A stretch of DNA of 7,559 bases from Leptotrichia sp. oral taxon 215 str. W9775 (GCF_000469505.1 NZ_KI272829.1:1-7559); one strand, 5' to 3'; shown: positions 1 to 7,498, numbered from the stretch's first letter. Program-made: numbers and translations. The notes: generated from the letters alone by a model not told the origin.

Positions 1-34
1 TTGAAAAAGAGTTAAGATCATTTGTAAAGAGATG
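1..34 (+). repeat. Terminal direct repeat, left copy
   Basis: These 34 bases, TTGAAAAAGAG to GAGATG, are identical to 7526-7559 in the same orientation and reading frame. The identity runs exactly to both ends of the window, so the true repeat length is unknown. Confidence 0.95.
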
Positions 35-104
35 CAAGGATATAAAATATAATACAGCATTACTGTTTTCATTCCTAGTAACAGGGTCATTATCTCTTTC
101 AGCT
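3..104 (+). other. Signal peptide region of the first autotransporter
   Basis: The translation from base 3 reads as a long n-region with alternating Lys/Arg/Glu, then about 18 mostly apolar residues, then SLSA followed by NGKDD. This fits Sec export with cleavage near position 104. It also shows that the coding region starts upstream of the window and not at the ATG at 162. The export segment matches the N-terminus encoded at 7504-7559 in every codon that both copies cover. Confidence 0.85.
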
Positions 105-3100
105 AACGGGAAAGATGATGTAGAAACAGCAAAAAGAGGACTTCAGACATCAATAACAGACATGAAGAAGTTATTTAAGGAAGCAAAAGCTGAAAATGAT
201 AAGCTGATGAAAGATTCAAACCTTGAACTGGTACAACTGATGGAACAGGGAGACCATGTAGTAAAATCACCATGGAGCTCATGGCAGTTTGGAATAAATG
301 AATTTTATAACAACTGGAGAGGAAGTTATAAAGGTCATGGAGATAAAACTGGAAGTGTAATTTTTCAAAGAAATAGTAATTTAAGTAAATACAGTTATCA
401 GACAGAAGGAATATTTAAATATGGTGATACGTCAATAACATTAGGAAATGCAATGGAAAATTTAGTAGAAATTGGAGTTGATGCATCATTAAGAACACTA
501 TCGATAGATAAAGAAGCTCCTAATTTTGTACCTACGACTCCTAGTGGTGGACTGCCGCCATTTGATCCATTAATGGTAACACCGCCTATTATTAACCCTA
601 AGAATGTCAATATTAGTCAGGTTCCTTCAGCACCTCCAACTGATGTTGCGTATCAGAATGTTCCAAACTGGACGTGGGGTTATAATGTGAATAATCCTTT
701 ACAAAATAATGCTTTAATTGCTCAAGTAGAAGTGCTGTCAGGAACATTTAATAACTATTTTAGCGGAGTAGGAGATCCTCTTAAATATAATTTTAGTGGC
801 GCTACCGAGAATGGAGCATATACCCCTTCAAACGATCCTGGAACAGGTACACCTGTTCCACATTTACCAGCTTCTGATGCAGGAGATAGTAATAACACAG
901 CTGCTTTTTACGCTTTAAGTGGAAAAGTGATTACATTGCCCAATACAATGACAGTTAACGTAGTAGGTAATAATAGTAGTGGTGGGGACTTAAATTCAAT
1001 TTATTATATGGGAAATCCATCAGATTCAGGAAATGCTGAAGCTAAATTAATACATAAAGCAAATACTAATATTTATGGAAATAAAATAGCAGTAGTAAAT
1101 ATAGATAATGTAGCTAGTACAGGTGGTATAACTTTTGTAAATAGGGGAAATATAATTGGACATGCACAAAATGGAACATTTGTTGATGCTTCAGGTACAG
1201 CATTAACTGGAGCAACTCCAGGAAACCATATATTCGGAGCTTATTCTTATGGAACTTCAGAAAGCGATAAAATAGAAAATGCTTCTGACGGAAGTGTAAT
1301 TTTTTATGCTCCAGAAAGTGTAGGATGGGCATACAGTTCAGGCAATACGCAAGGAATAACAAGAAGTTCAATTAATAATGGTAAAATGCAGTTATTTGGT
1401 AAAAATAGTTTAGGAATAGCTACTGACAATGATACTTCTGGTGAACAAATGGCACATGCAGATATTCAACTTAATACACCGATTGAAATATATGGAGATG
1501 AATCAGTAGGAGCGAGTTTCTTGTCAGAACCAGACGCTAGCTCAAATAATTTTTTAAATTCAAAATTTAATATTCAAATTGGAGGAGCTTCTTTAACTTC
1601 ACAAGATGCTACTTATGGTGATACAAAAGGAGATTTGACAAAAGTTCAAAATTCAGTTGGACTAAATTTTGATTTTACAATTTCCAATAATGGATTTACA
1701 AATTTAGATATAAACAATTATAATGTGAATTTAGAGAATAATTCTAAAAATTCAATAGCTCTTAGAGCAGGAGAAGCTAAGCTTACATTTAATGATTCAG
1801 CTACTAGCGGTATAACTATCGGTGGGGAAGATAACATAGGATATCTTTCAGATGGAGGTACAAATAATAATTTAATTTATAATAATACAGCTAATAACTT
1901 TAAAGTTAATGGAAATAATGCAATATTATTTGCTTCCAAAAGTGGTGGAACACTGAAAATAAATAATTCATTACCTTTAGCTTCAACAACGGTTAGTGGA
2001 AATGGATTCACTTTGGCGTATTCTGAAGGAGCTGGTTCGACAGTTACATTGAATCAAGGTGTTACAGGGGAAGTTGCCGGTCCTGATTCAGTACTGTATT
2101 ATGCGAAAAACAGTGGAAAAATTACTGTAACAGAAGCAGCAGTTACTCAACCATCAATAACTGTTAATTCATCAGGAGTAACAGTTGTAACAGATTCTTC
2201 AATAGGAACTCCTAAAGTTACTATTTCTGGAAGTAATGGAGTTGGATTTTATGCTACAAGTGGAGGTCAAATTGAAGCAGAAAACAGTTTTATGAAATTA
2301 TCTGATGGATTAGTTGGTGTGTACAGTGATGGCTCTACAAGTAATATAAATTTAAAAAATTCAATTTTAGATTATAAAGGAAGTGGTTATTCCATTTATA
2401 GTGGAAATAATGGGAAAATAGATTTACAAGGAAGTACAGTTGTTTTAAGAGGAAAAGCAATAGGAGTACAAGGATCTTCTTTAAGTGATATAACAACAAA
2501 TGCAAATACAAAAATAGTTGTTATGTCAAATGATGCTATTCCATTTGAATTTAAAGATAAAGGAATAGTAAATTTAACATCTATAGATACAGATTTAGGT
2601 ATTGCAGCTTCAGGAATTCAAGTTGTAAATGGAGAAGATGGAACAACGGCATATACTAATTATAAAAAAGCATTTATAGATGGAATGTTAAACTATAATA
2701 TTAATACAGATATTGATAAAAGTTTGGCTACTAATATTGCTAACGAAGCAACAGATTCATTTAAATTTGTTAAAAGATATTTAGTTCAACGTGCAGTTTT
2801 AAATTTACAGGTAGGGAAAAATGTAACGGCACATTTAAGTTCTTCAGATTTAACAGCGGCTGGTATGAAAGGTGTTGTAGGACTTGATATGAGTTCAAGC
2901 AGTTCAGCAGCTTCAAATAATGAGACTCAAATAAATCTTGCAGCAGGGTCTTCAGTTTCAGCAGACAGAACAGACGCAGGAAGCGGAGCAGTTGGATTAT
3001 TCATAAACTATGGAAAAGTGAATACAGATGCATCATCTACAATAAATGTTGAGCAGTTAACAACAAATTCTCACAATGACAGTGCAGTAGGAATTTACGC

Positions 3101-6100
3101 AGTAAATGGTTCTGAAGTAAATAATGAAGGTACTGTAAATGTTGGTGGAAACAGTTCAATCGGATTATTAGGATTGGCATATAGGGAAGATGCAGTTACT
3201 GGAGCACCTAAAGTAAATGAATTTGGAGGAAGACCCGGTGAAGGAACAACTAGTATTGTAAATAAAGGAAATGTTTCATTAGATGGAACAACTTCATATG
3301 GAATTTACGTAAAAAATAATAATTCAGCAGGAACAAAAACTGATGCTATTGGAACAAATACAGGAAATGGAGTGTTAACTTTATCAGGAGATAAATCTAT
3401 CGGAATGATAGGAGATAAAGCAACATTGACAAATGATACAAATGCAAAAATTAATATGACAGGGCAGGAACAAGTTGGAATGTTTGCTAATAACAGCTCA
3501 TCATTGATAAATAGAGGAGAAATTAATTTGGCGGCATCAGCAGGTTCTGTTCCAAGTGTAGGAATTTATACTAATGATGCAGCAACAGATATAGTAAATG
3601 ATGGTAAAATTACTGGTGGAAATAAAAATTACGGTATTTTTGGAACAACAGTAACTCATGGTTCAACTGGAGAAATTACAGTTGGAGATGAAGGAGTTGG
3701 AATTTATTCAACAGAAGGAAATGTAACATTAAATGCAGGTTCAAAAGTAAGAGTTGGAGCGAATGAAGGAGTTGGAGTATTCACTACTGGAACAGCAGGA
3801 AGAACAATAAGCTCTGATACTGATATGACAGTTGGAGATTCTTCATTTGGTTATGTAATTAAAAATACAGGAACAACAGCTTTAACAACAAATGGAACAG
3901 TTACATTAGGAAATGAAGCAAAATACATTTATTCTAATAATAGTGATATAACAGTAACTAATAATGTTGCATTGACTTCTACAGGAAACAATACTTATGG
4001 AATTTACTCCCCAGGAACAGTAGTGAATAATGCAAATATTGATTTCGGAAGAGGAACAGGAAGTGTGGCAATATACGCTATTAATGGTGGAAATGCTACA
4101 AATAATGCAGTAATTTCAGTAAGCGGAAGTAATTTAACAGCAACTCCGGTTCCAGAATACGGAATGGGAATGGCAACTTCCAACGGAACAATAACAAATA
4201 ATGGAACAATAAAGGTAGCAGTAGATGAAGGAATTGGAATGTTTGCTTCAGGAAGTGGTTCAAGAGCAATAAATAGCAGTACAGGAGTAATAGAATTAAG
4301 TGGAAAGAATACAAAAGGAATGTATGTTGATAATAATGCCGTAGGAGAAAACTGGGGAATTATTAAAACAGTTCCGACACCAAATAATACAGGTATTTTA
4401 GGTGTAGTTGCAACAGGTGGAGGAGTAATTAAGAACTACGGACAGATTATAGTGGATGGACCTAATAATAGAGCCGGATATCTAGGTTCTACAGGAACAT
4501 TTACAAATGAAACTAGTGGTGGTATAACAGGAACTGTTACAAATACAGGCGGAGCAGAAGGAGTTGTAAGAAAAACAGGAAGTCCGACAGGAAAAACAGT
4601 AGCAGGAATAGAAATTATAGCACCAGCAGGAGCAACTTCAGCGACAATTAAAATAAATGGTTCAACTGTTGTACCTACCTATGTTGATACAAATGCAAGA
4701 ACTAGTACGCCTAGTACAGTATCAGTAACTTCTCCAAGTGGGGTTACATCAATAATTGATTTAGGAACAACAGGTTTAGGAAGTATTCCAACAAATGAAA
4801 AAGTTGGTTCGCTGGGAATGTATATAGATACATCAGGAGTAAATTACACACACCCGATTGTAGGAATTAACAACTTAACAGGACTGCAAAAAATTAATTT
4901 AATATTCGGTAGTGAAGCGGCAAGATATACAGACAGTAAGACAATAGAAGTAGGTAACAATATAATTGATCCATATAATACAATGATTTTAAATATGGCG
5001 GCTGCAGGAACAGGAACTAAGTTTACGTTAGGTGCCGGAAGTTTGACATGGTTTGCAACAGCAACTCAGAATCTATCTACAGGTGCTCTAGGAAAAGTAT
5101 ATTTAGTTAAAATACCTTATACAGCTTTTGCTCAGGATACTAATACATATAACTTCCTGAATGGATTGGAGCAAAGATATGGTGTAGATGCTGATGGAAG
5201 AGAAAAAAATCTATTTAATAAGTTAAATGATTTAGGAAAAGGAGAAGCACATATCCTAGCACAGGCAATTGATGAAATGAAAGGACATCAATATGCAAAT
5301 ATTCAGCAAAGAGTTAATGCTACAGGAAATACACTGGATAAAGAATTTAATTACTTACAGAATAATTGGAGAAATACGACTAAAGATAGCAATAAGATTA
5401 AAGTATTTGGTATGAGAAATGAATATAACACAGATACAGCAGGAATTATTGATTACACAAGTGATGCATATGGTGTAGCTTACGTTCATGAAAATGAAAC
5501 TGTTAAATTAGGAAATTCAAGTGGATGGTATGCAGGAGCAGTTAACAATAGATTTAGATTTAAAGATATTGGAAAATCCAGAGAAAATCAGACTATGGTA
5601 AAAGCCGGAATTTTCAAGACAATGTCACCGGTGACAGATCATAATGGTTCATTACAATGGACAGTTGCAGGAGATGTATTTATAAGTAGAAATGAAATGA
5701 AACGTAAATTCTGGATTGTAGATGAAATATTTGATGCAAAATCTGATTATTCTTCATATGGGGCAGCTTTCAAGACAAATTTAGGATATGATGTAAGATT
5801 ATCTGAAAGAACACATTTGAGACCATATGGAGCACTGAAAATGGAATATGGAAGATTTAATGACATTAAAGAAGACAATGGACAAATCAGATTAGAAGTG
5901 GAAGGAAATGACTACTTCTCAGTAAAACCTGAAGTAGGAATAGAATTTAAATATGTTCAACCATTAGCAGTAAAAACTCAGCTATCTGTTGGATTATCAG
6001 CAGCTTATGAAAATGAATTAGGAAAAGTAAATAATACAAATAAAGCAAGAGTAAGATTTACTTCAGCAGACTGGTATGATTTAAGAAGTGAAAAAGAAGA

Positions 6101-6233
6101 TAGAAGAGGAAGCGGAAAATTTGATCTGAATATTGGTGTAGATAACACTAGATTAGGAGTAACATTTAATGCCGGATATGATACAAAAGGTCACAATGTA
6201 AGAGGAGGATTAGGATTCAGAGTTATTTACTAA
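3..6233 (+). CDS. Giant type V autotransporter adhesin (fusobacterial N-terminal domain, beta-helix passenger, C-terminal barrel), 5'-truncated by window edge
   Basis: The frame is open from base 3, giving 2,076 residues to the TAA. The Met at 162 is internal, because the signal peptide is encoded before it. Residues are numbered from the first codon in the window. Residues 1-34 are a charged n-region (KELRSFVKRCKD), a hydrophobic core (ALLFSFLVTGSLSLS) and a likely cleavage after SLSA. Residues 37-100 are helical and include PWSSWQFG (90-97), a hallmark of the autotransporter-associated N-terminal domain of Fusobacteria. A Pro-rich linker lies near 175-222. The passenger (about 225-1520) is Gly/Asn/Ser/Thr-rich, as in beta-helices. 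A helical linker covers about 1718-1797. The last 279 residues look like an autotransporter barrel, with alternating polar and hydrophobic strands and a final RVIY ending in an aromatic residue. I see no Cys after the signal peptide, as usual for passengers. By family it would cross the outer membrane through its own barrel and display the passenger as an adhesin; the ligand is unknown. By analogy with the gene at 7504, about eight codons are missing. Confidence 0.93.
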   Translation, partial: EKELRSFVKRCKDIKYNTALLFSFLVTGSLSLSANGKDDVETAKRGLQTSITDMKKLFKEAKAENDKLMKDSNLELVQLMEQGDHVVKSPWSSWQFGINEFYNNWRGSYKGHGDKTGSVIFQRNSNLSKYSYQTEGIFKYGDTSITLGNAMENLVEIGVDASLRTLSIDKEAPNFVPTTPSGGLPPFDPLMVTPPIINPKNVNISQVPSAPPTDVAYQNVPNWTWGYNVNNPLQNNALIAQVEVLSGTFNNYFSGVGDPLKYNFSGATENGAYTPSNDPGTGTPVPHLPASDAGDSNNTAAFYALSGKVITLPNTMTVNVVGNNSSGGDLNSIYYMGNPSDSGNAEAKLIHKANTNIYGNKIAVVNIDNVASTGGITFVNRGNIIGHAQNGTFVDASGTALTGATPGNHIFGAYSYGTSESDKIENASDGSVIFYAPESVGWAYSSGNTQGITRSSINNGKMQLFGKNSLGIATDNDTSGEQMAHADIQLNTPIEIYGDESVGASFLSEPDASSNNFLNSKFNIQIGGASLTSQDATYGDTKGDLTKVQNSVGLNFDFTISNNGFTNLDINNYNVNLENNSKNSIALRAGEAKLTFNDSATSGITIGGEDNIGYLSDGGTNNNLIYNNTANNFKVNGNNAILFASKSGGTLKINNSLPLASTTVSGNGFTLAYSEGAGSTVTLNQGVTGEVAGPDSVLYYAKNSGKITVTEAAVTQPSITVNSSGVTVVTDSSIGTPKVTISGSNGVGFYATSGGQIEAENSFMKLSDGLVGVYSDGSTSNINLKNSILDYKGSGYSIYSGNNGKIDLQGSTVVLRGKAIGVQGSSLSDITTNANTKIVVMSNDAIPFEFKDKGIVNLTSIDTDLGIAASGIQVVNGEDGTTAYTNYKKAFIDGMLNYNINTDIDKSLATNIANEATDSFKFVKRYLVQRAVLNLQVGKNVTAHLSSSDLTAAGMKGVVGLDMSSSSSAASNNETQINLAAGSSVSADRTDAGSGAVGLFINYGKVNTDASSTINVEQLTTNSHNDSAVGIYAVNGSEVNNEGTVNVGGNSSIGLLGLAYREDAVTGAPKVNEFGGRPGEGTTSIVNKGNVSLDGTTSYGIYVKNNNSAGTKTDAIGTNTGNGVLTLSGDKSIGMIGDKATLTNDTNAKINMTGQEQVGMFANNSSSLINRGEINLAASAGSVPSVGIYTNDAATDIVNDGKITGGNKNYGIFGTTVTHGSTGEITVGDEGVGIYSTEGNVTLNAGSKVRVGANEGVGVFTTGTAGRTISSDTDMTVGDSSFGYVIKNTGTTALTTNGTVTLGNEAKYIYSNNSDITVTNNVALTSTGNNTYGIYSPGTVVNNANIDFGRGTGSVAIYAINGGNATNNAVISVSGSNLTATPVPEYGMGMATSNGTITNNGTIKVAVDEGIGMFASGSGSRAINSSTGVIELSGKNTKGMYVDNNAVGENWGIIKTVPTPNNTGILGVVATGGGVIKNYGQIIVDGPNNRAGYLGSTGTFTNETSGGITGTVTNTGGAEGVVRKTGSPTGKTVAGIEIIAPAGATSATIKINGSTVVPTYVDTNARTSTPSTVSVTSPSGVTSIIDLGTTGLGSIPTNEKVGSLGMYIDTSGVNYTHPIVGINNLTGLQKINLIFGSEAARYTDSKTIEVGNNIIDPYNTMILNMAAAGTGTKFTLGAGSLTWFATATQNLSTGALGKVYLVKIPYTAFAQDTNTYNFLNGLEQRYGVDADGREKNLFNKLNDLGKGEAHILAQAIDEMKGHQYANIQQRVNATGNTLDKEFNYLQNNWRNTTKDSNKIKVFGMRNEYNTDTAGIIDYTSDAYGVAYVHENETVKLGNSSGWYAGAVNNRFRFKDIGKSRENQTMVKAGIFKTMSPVTDHNGSLQWTVAGDVFISRNEMKRKFWIVDEIFDAKSDYSSYGAAFKTNLGYDVRLSERTHLRPYGALKMEYGRFNDIKEDNGQIRLEVEGNDYFSVKPEVGIEFKYVQPLAVKTQLSVGLSAAYENELGKVNNTNKARVRFTSADWYDLRSEKEDRRGSGKFDLNIGVDNTRLGVTFNAGYDTKGHNVRGGLGFRVIY
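1314..4490 (+). repeat. Degenerate coil repeats of the autotransporter passenger
   Basis: About thirty copies of a loose motif, a polar or small residue followed by [VIY]-G-[IVLMF]-[YFAM], recur through the passenger. Examples are ESVGWAY, NSLGIA, ESVGASF, DNIGYL, NGVGFY, LVGVY, SAVGIY, SSIGLL, TSYGIY, KSIGMI, EQVGMF, PSVGIY, KNYGIF, EGVGIY, EGVGVF, NTYGIY, EGIGMF and TKGMY. Intervening stretches often read 'N.G.I.V.G', such as NEGTVNVGG and NNGTIKVAV. Spacing ranges from about 25 to 60 residues. The closest pair (GDEGVGIY and ANEGVGVF, near 3684-3777) lies about 25 residues apart, roughly one beta-helix turn. Copies are more regular after about 2990 than before. They have diverged at DNA level, so this is an old protein repeat and not a recent tandem duplication. 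Confidence 0.75.
2643..2820 (+). other. Helix-prone segment interrupting the beta-helix passenger
   Basis: Residues about 881-939 differ in composition from their surroundings. They are rich in Lys, Asp, Ala, Leu, Phe and Tyr and poor in Gly, with stretches such as YKKAFIDGMLNYNI and ATDSFKFVKRYLVQRAVLNL. This is expected of helices or a separate subdomain and not of a beta-coil. The segment separates an irregular N-terminal passenger half from a more regular C-terminal half. Its role is not known to me. Confidence 0.55.
4583..5030 (+). other. Non-repeat module between passenger coils and helical linker
   Basis: After the last coil motif the protein changes to a non-repetitive, Thr/Pro/Ser-rich segment (AGIEIIAPAGATSATIKING, then SLGMYIDTSGVNYTHPI and a TDSKTIEVGNNIIDPYN stretch). 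Its place, just before the linker and barrel, is where many autotransporters carry a conserved folding or stability module. Assigning that role here is inference from position only. Confidence 0.45.
5394..6230 (+). other. C-terminal autotransporter beta-barrel translocator domain
   Basis: The last 279 residues begin at KIKVFGMRNEY and have the alternating polar/apolar strands with aromatic girdles expected of a 12-stranded barrel: YGVAYVHENETVKLG, WYAGAVNNRFRFKDIG, LQWTVAGDVFISRNE, YGAAFKTNLGYDVRL, LRPYGALKMEYGRF, VKPEVGIEFKYVQPL, KTQLSVGLSAAYENELG, KFDLNIGVDNTRLGVTF and GGLGFRVIY. The length suits the autotransporter domain family, and the terminal Tyr matches the recognition signal used by the BAM machinery. 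A helical stretch (5154-5393) precedes it and probably threads the barrel pore. Confidence 0.88.
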
Positions 6234-6234
6234 T

Positions 6235-6259
6235 AACTTTTTATCTGAAGGAAAAAGTT
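6235..6259 (+). terminator. Weak AT-rich hairpin just after the autotransporter stop codon
   Basis: AACTTTTT (6235-6242) and AAAAAGTT (6252-6259) form a perfect 8-bp stem with a 9-nt loop, starting two bases after the TAA. The stem has only one G-C pair and the following tract (TCTGTTTAAAA) is not a clean U-run, so it may be a weak terminator or a 3'-end stabilising hairpin. Confidence 0.35.
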
Positions 6260-6291
6260 TCTGTTTAAAATATAACCTTTAATTCAGAAAT

Positions 6292-6530
6292 TGGACTATT
6301 TCAAAAAGAAAGTAAAAAAATAATGTACAAAACTATATTTTTGAATTATTAGAATTTTACAATGTAAAACAGGAAATGAATTTAGGAAAAGTCATCTGTC
6401 CGAGCCTTTAGGCAAGTTTTTGACTTTTCCTTAATAAATGACTGTTTTGTATAAGTAAAATTTTAGTAAATGAAAAAAATATAGTTTTTTTGTATATTAT
6501 ATTTAATTTTTATTATTTTGAGACAGCCTC
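6292..6530. mobile_element. Long imperfect palindrome, probable decayed MITE or IS remnant
   Basis: The left arm (about 6292-6394) and right arm (about 6421-6530) are imperfect reverse complements along their whole length around a 26-nt centre. The innermost stem is a perfect 11 bp (AGGAAAAGTCA 6384-6394 with TGACTTTTCCT 6421-6431). Further out, AAAACAG (6366-6372) pairs with CTGTTTT (6442-6448), an AAAATTYTA-type block pairs around 6351-6360 and 6455-6464, and CTATATTTTT pairs with AAAAATATAG. The outer ends are GGACTATTTCAAAA (6293-6306) against TTTTGAGACAGCC (6516-6528). The right end, read inward as GGCTGTCTCAAAA, resembles termini seen on several IS groups. The centre holds a small GCC-TTTA-GGC hairpin (6404-6413). 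There is no ORF, and I could not see a clear target-site duplication. It could instead be a structured transcript or a strong terminator; the family name is not known to me. Confidence 0.6.
6384..6431 (+). terminator. Central 11-bp hairpin of the palindrome, possible transcription terminator
   Basis: AGGAAAAGTCA and TGACTTTTCCT form a perfect stem around a loop with its own GCC/GGC mini-hairpin. A transcript leaving the autotransporter gene would fold here, and the T-rich right flank could help termination. No classical U-tract follows directly, so termination is only a possibility. Confidence 0.35.
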
Positions 6531-6605
6531 ATTTTTATTTTGTATTTATTTCATGTGGAACTTAAAAAATAAATAACATATAAAATTTAAAATAATACCT
6601 TTATT

Positions 6606-6641
6606 TGAATAAATATTCATATAAAAATATAACGATGAATA
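6606..6641. promoter_or_regulatory. TGAATA half-site repeats (possible operator)
   Basis: TGAATA (6606-6611) and its inverse TATTCA (6614-6619) form a short palindrome with a 2-bp centre. A third copy, TGAATA, lies at 6636-6641; ATATTCAT (6613-6620) and ATGAATAT (6635-6642) are an 8-bp inverted pair. The site lies about 90 bp upstream of the best promoter candidate. In such AT-rich DNA, chance is a real alternative. Confidence 0.25.
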
Positions 6642-6651
6642 TACAAAAAAT

Positions 6652-6693
6652 ATTATTTAATACTTTTTTTGTATAAAAAATGTATTAAATAAT
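6652..6693. repeat. 42-nt near-perfect AT-rich hairpin upstream of the fadA-like gene
   Basis: ATTATTTAATAC (6652-6663) is the exact reverse complement of GTATTAAATAAT (6682-6693). After one T/T mismatch the pairing continues with T6 (6665-6670) against A6 (6675-6680), closing on a GTAT loop. That makes 18 of 19 possible pairs. It ends 11 bp before the proposed -35 position, so it could be an operator, a cruciform or a bidirectional terminator that insulates the promoter. Confidence 0.55.
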
Positions 6694-6704
6694 GTAAAGA
6701 AGTA

Positions 6705-6733
6705 GATACAATAGTCTTAAAATGTGATATAAT
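6705..6733 (+). promoter_or_regulatory. Extended -10 promoter for the fadA-like gene
   Basis: TGATATAAT at 6725-6733 is a perfect extended -10 (TGnTATAAT). Seventeen bases upstream of the hexamer, GATACA (6705-6710) is a poor -35, as is common when the -10 is extended. Transcription would start near 6740 and leave an AT-rich leader of about 155 nt before the ATG at 6896. It is the best match to promoter consensus I found in the intergenic region. Confidence 0.5.
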
Positions 6734-6882
6734 TAGAATAAAAGAAATATATAATAGAAAAAATGGAATTAGCAAAATATCTATATAAAAATAAAATAAA
6801 AACTTAATTAATAAATATAATTTAGTTAAAAATAACAGTATGAAACAACATAAATAATGTTATTCAAAGTAATGCTATATTA

Positions 6883-6890
6883 AAGGAGGA
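6883..6890 (+). promoter_or_regulatory. Strong ribosome binding site of the fadA-like gene
   Basis: AAGGAGGA lies five bases before the ATG at 6896, a near-perfect complement of the 16S 3' end at good spacing. It fixes the start codon and predicts strong translation. Confidence 0.9.
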
Positions 6891-6895
6891 AAACT

Positions 6896-7285
6896 ATGAA
6901 AAGAAAAATGCTTTTGCTGTCAGCTTTATTTATAATGGCAACAGTAAGTTATTCAGCAGAAAAACAAAGTTTAGAAGCAAGTCTGAATTCAATAGAAAAT
7001 AAGTTTAACGACCTGCTTGAAAAAGAAGCACAGAAGAAAAGGGAATTTGAAGTACAGAAGGCTCAGCTTGAAAATGAAGTTGCAGACCTTAAAGCAAAAG
7101 AAGAAGGAAAGGAAAAACTTTTTGAAAAATTGAAGAAAGACTCTGAAGTTAGATGGCACAGAGATAAATATAAACAAGTTTTGAATAATTATGATACATA
7201 TTATAAAAATTTAGCTAAGCTGATAAAGGAAAAAGAACAGAAGATAGCTGAGTTGGAACAAATACTGGCAATAATGGGAAATTAG
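6896..7285 (+). CDS. FadA-family small secreted adhesin (129 aa)
   Basis: The protein is 129 residues, the same length as Fusobacterium nucleatum FadA precursor. Residues 1-21 are a clear Sec signal peptide (MKRK, then LLLSALFIMATVS, cleaved after SYSA). The mature 108 residues are almost entirely helical and highly charged, with heptad-like hydrophobic spacing and no Cys. Two long helices are expected, with a turn near KEEGKEK (68-74), as in the FadA antiparallel hairpin. The second helix keeps a recognisable family pattern (RWHRDKYKQVLNNYD, 87-100, against RFYKSQYQDLASKYED from memory of FadA), and the C-terminus ends in GN, also as in FadA. FadA forms surface filaments that mediate cell binding; FadA-like paralogues near autotransporters are typical of fusobacteria, and whether this one binds host cells is unknown. 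No clear terminator follows, so co-transcription with the autotransporter starting at 7504 is likely. Confidence 0.85.
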   Translation: MKRKMLLLSALFIMATVSYSAEKQSLEASLNSIENKFNDLLEKEAQKKREFEVQKAQLENEVADLKAKEEGKEKLFEKLKKDSEVRWHRDKYKQVLNNYDTYYKNLAKLIKEKEQKIAELEQILAIMGN

Positions 7286-7297
7286 TTAAGTAAAACA

Positions 7298-7486
7298 TTG
7301 AAGGATATAACAAAATATTTTTATTCATTCTGATTAATTTTACTGGCATCAGTAATAAGGCGAGTATCAATGGCAGAAAAGATAGGTTCAAATATAGAAA
7401 AAATTATAAAAGTTTCAAAACGGAAGAATAGAATTCAAGCTTTCAAGAAGGGGAAGTCGGCAATAATAGAAAGTACAAAAAATTAA
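7298..7486 (+). pseudogene. Probable decayed gene for a small secreted protein
   Basis: One frame reads LKDITKYFYSF, a TGA stop at 7331-7333, then LILLASVIRRVSMAEKIG and on to a TAA at 7484-7486. The part after the stop (7334-7486) is open for 50 codons. Read through, it looks like a signal peptide (aromatic n-region, LILLASVI core, VSMA cleavage site) and a short basic mature part. The in-frame TGA, two Arg in the hydrophobic region and the lack of a good start suggest decay. An ATG at 7370 gives a 38-codon frame (to 7486), but it has no ribosome binding site. It lies between the fadA-like gene and the next autotransporter, so it may be a relic of a second small adhesin. I do not recognise the family, and it may be noncoding. 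Confidence 0.4.
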
Positions 7487-7492
7487 GAAAGT

Positions 7493-7498
7493 GGGAGA
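7493..7498 (+). promoter_or_regulatory. Ribosome binding site of the downstream autotransporter
   Basis: GGGAGA lies five bases before the ATG at 7504 and supports that start codon. Confidence 0.7.

Larger units (their letters stand above)
6531..6895. other. AT-rich leader and intergenic DNA without genes
   Basis: Apart from the TGAATA repeats, the 42-nt hairpin, the promoter and the ribosome binding site listed separately, I see no coding frame, tRNA, riboswitch or other recognisable element here. Every frame is closed at short intervals by TAA. Confidence 0.6.

Noticed and set aside
162..164. ATG at 162 as the start of the autotransporter gene
   Set aside because: The same frame is open back to base 3 and encodes the signal peptide before this Met, and no ribosome binding site precedes it. 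The true start lies outside the window.
398..610. Open frames on the minus strand within the autotransporter gene (also 1114-1371 and 4096-4314)
   Set aside because: They lie entirely inside a clearly coding gene, have no domain features, and two of them are Leu/Phe/His-rich as expected of the complement of an AT-rich coding sequence.
5203..5209. A7 tract in the autotransporter as a phase-variation slippage site
   Set aside because: Seven A residues are ordinary in coding DNA this AT-rich, and the frame is intact on both sides.
6873..6881. TGCTATATT as an extended -10 promoter
   Set aside because: Transcription would start inside the ribosome binding site at 6883-6890, so it would remove the signal needed to translate the gene.
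6989..7177. Minus-strand open frame opposite the fadA-like gene
   Set aside because: Its Phe-rich translation is the antisense of the Lys/Glu-rich helical adhesin.
7340..7355. TTACTG/CAGTAA hairpin as a terminator after the fadA-like gene
   Set aside because: The stem is only 6 bp, has a single G-C-rich step and no T-tract follows.
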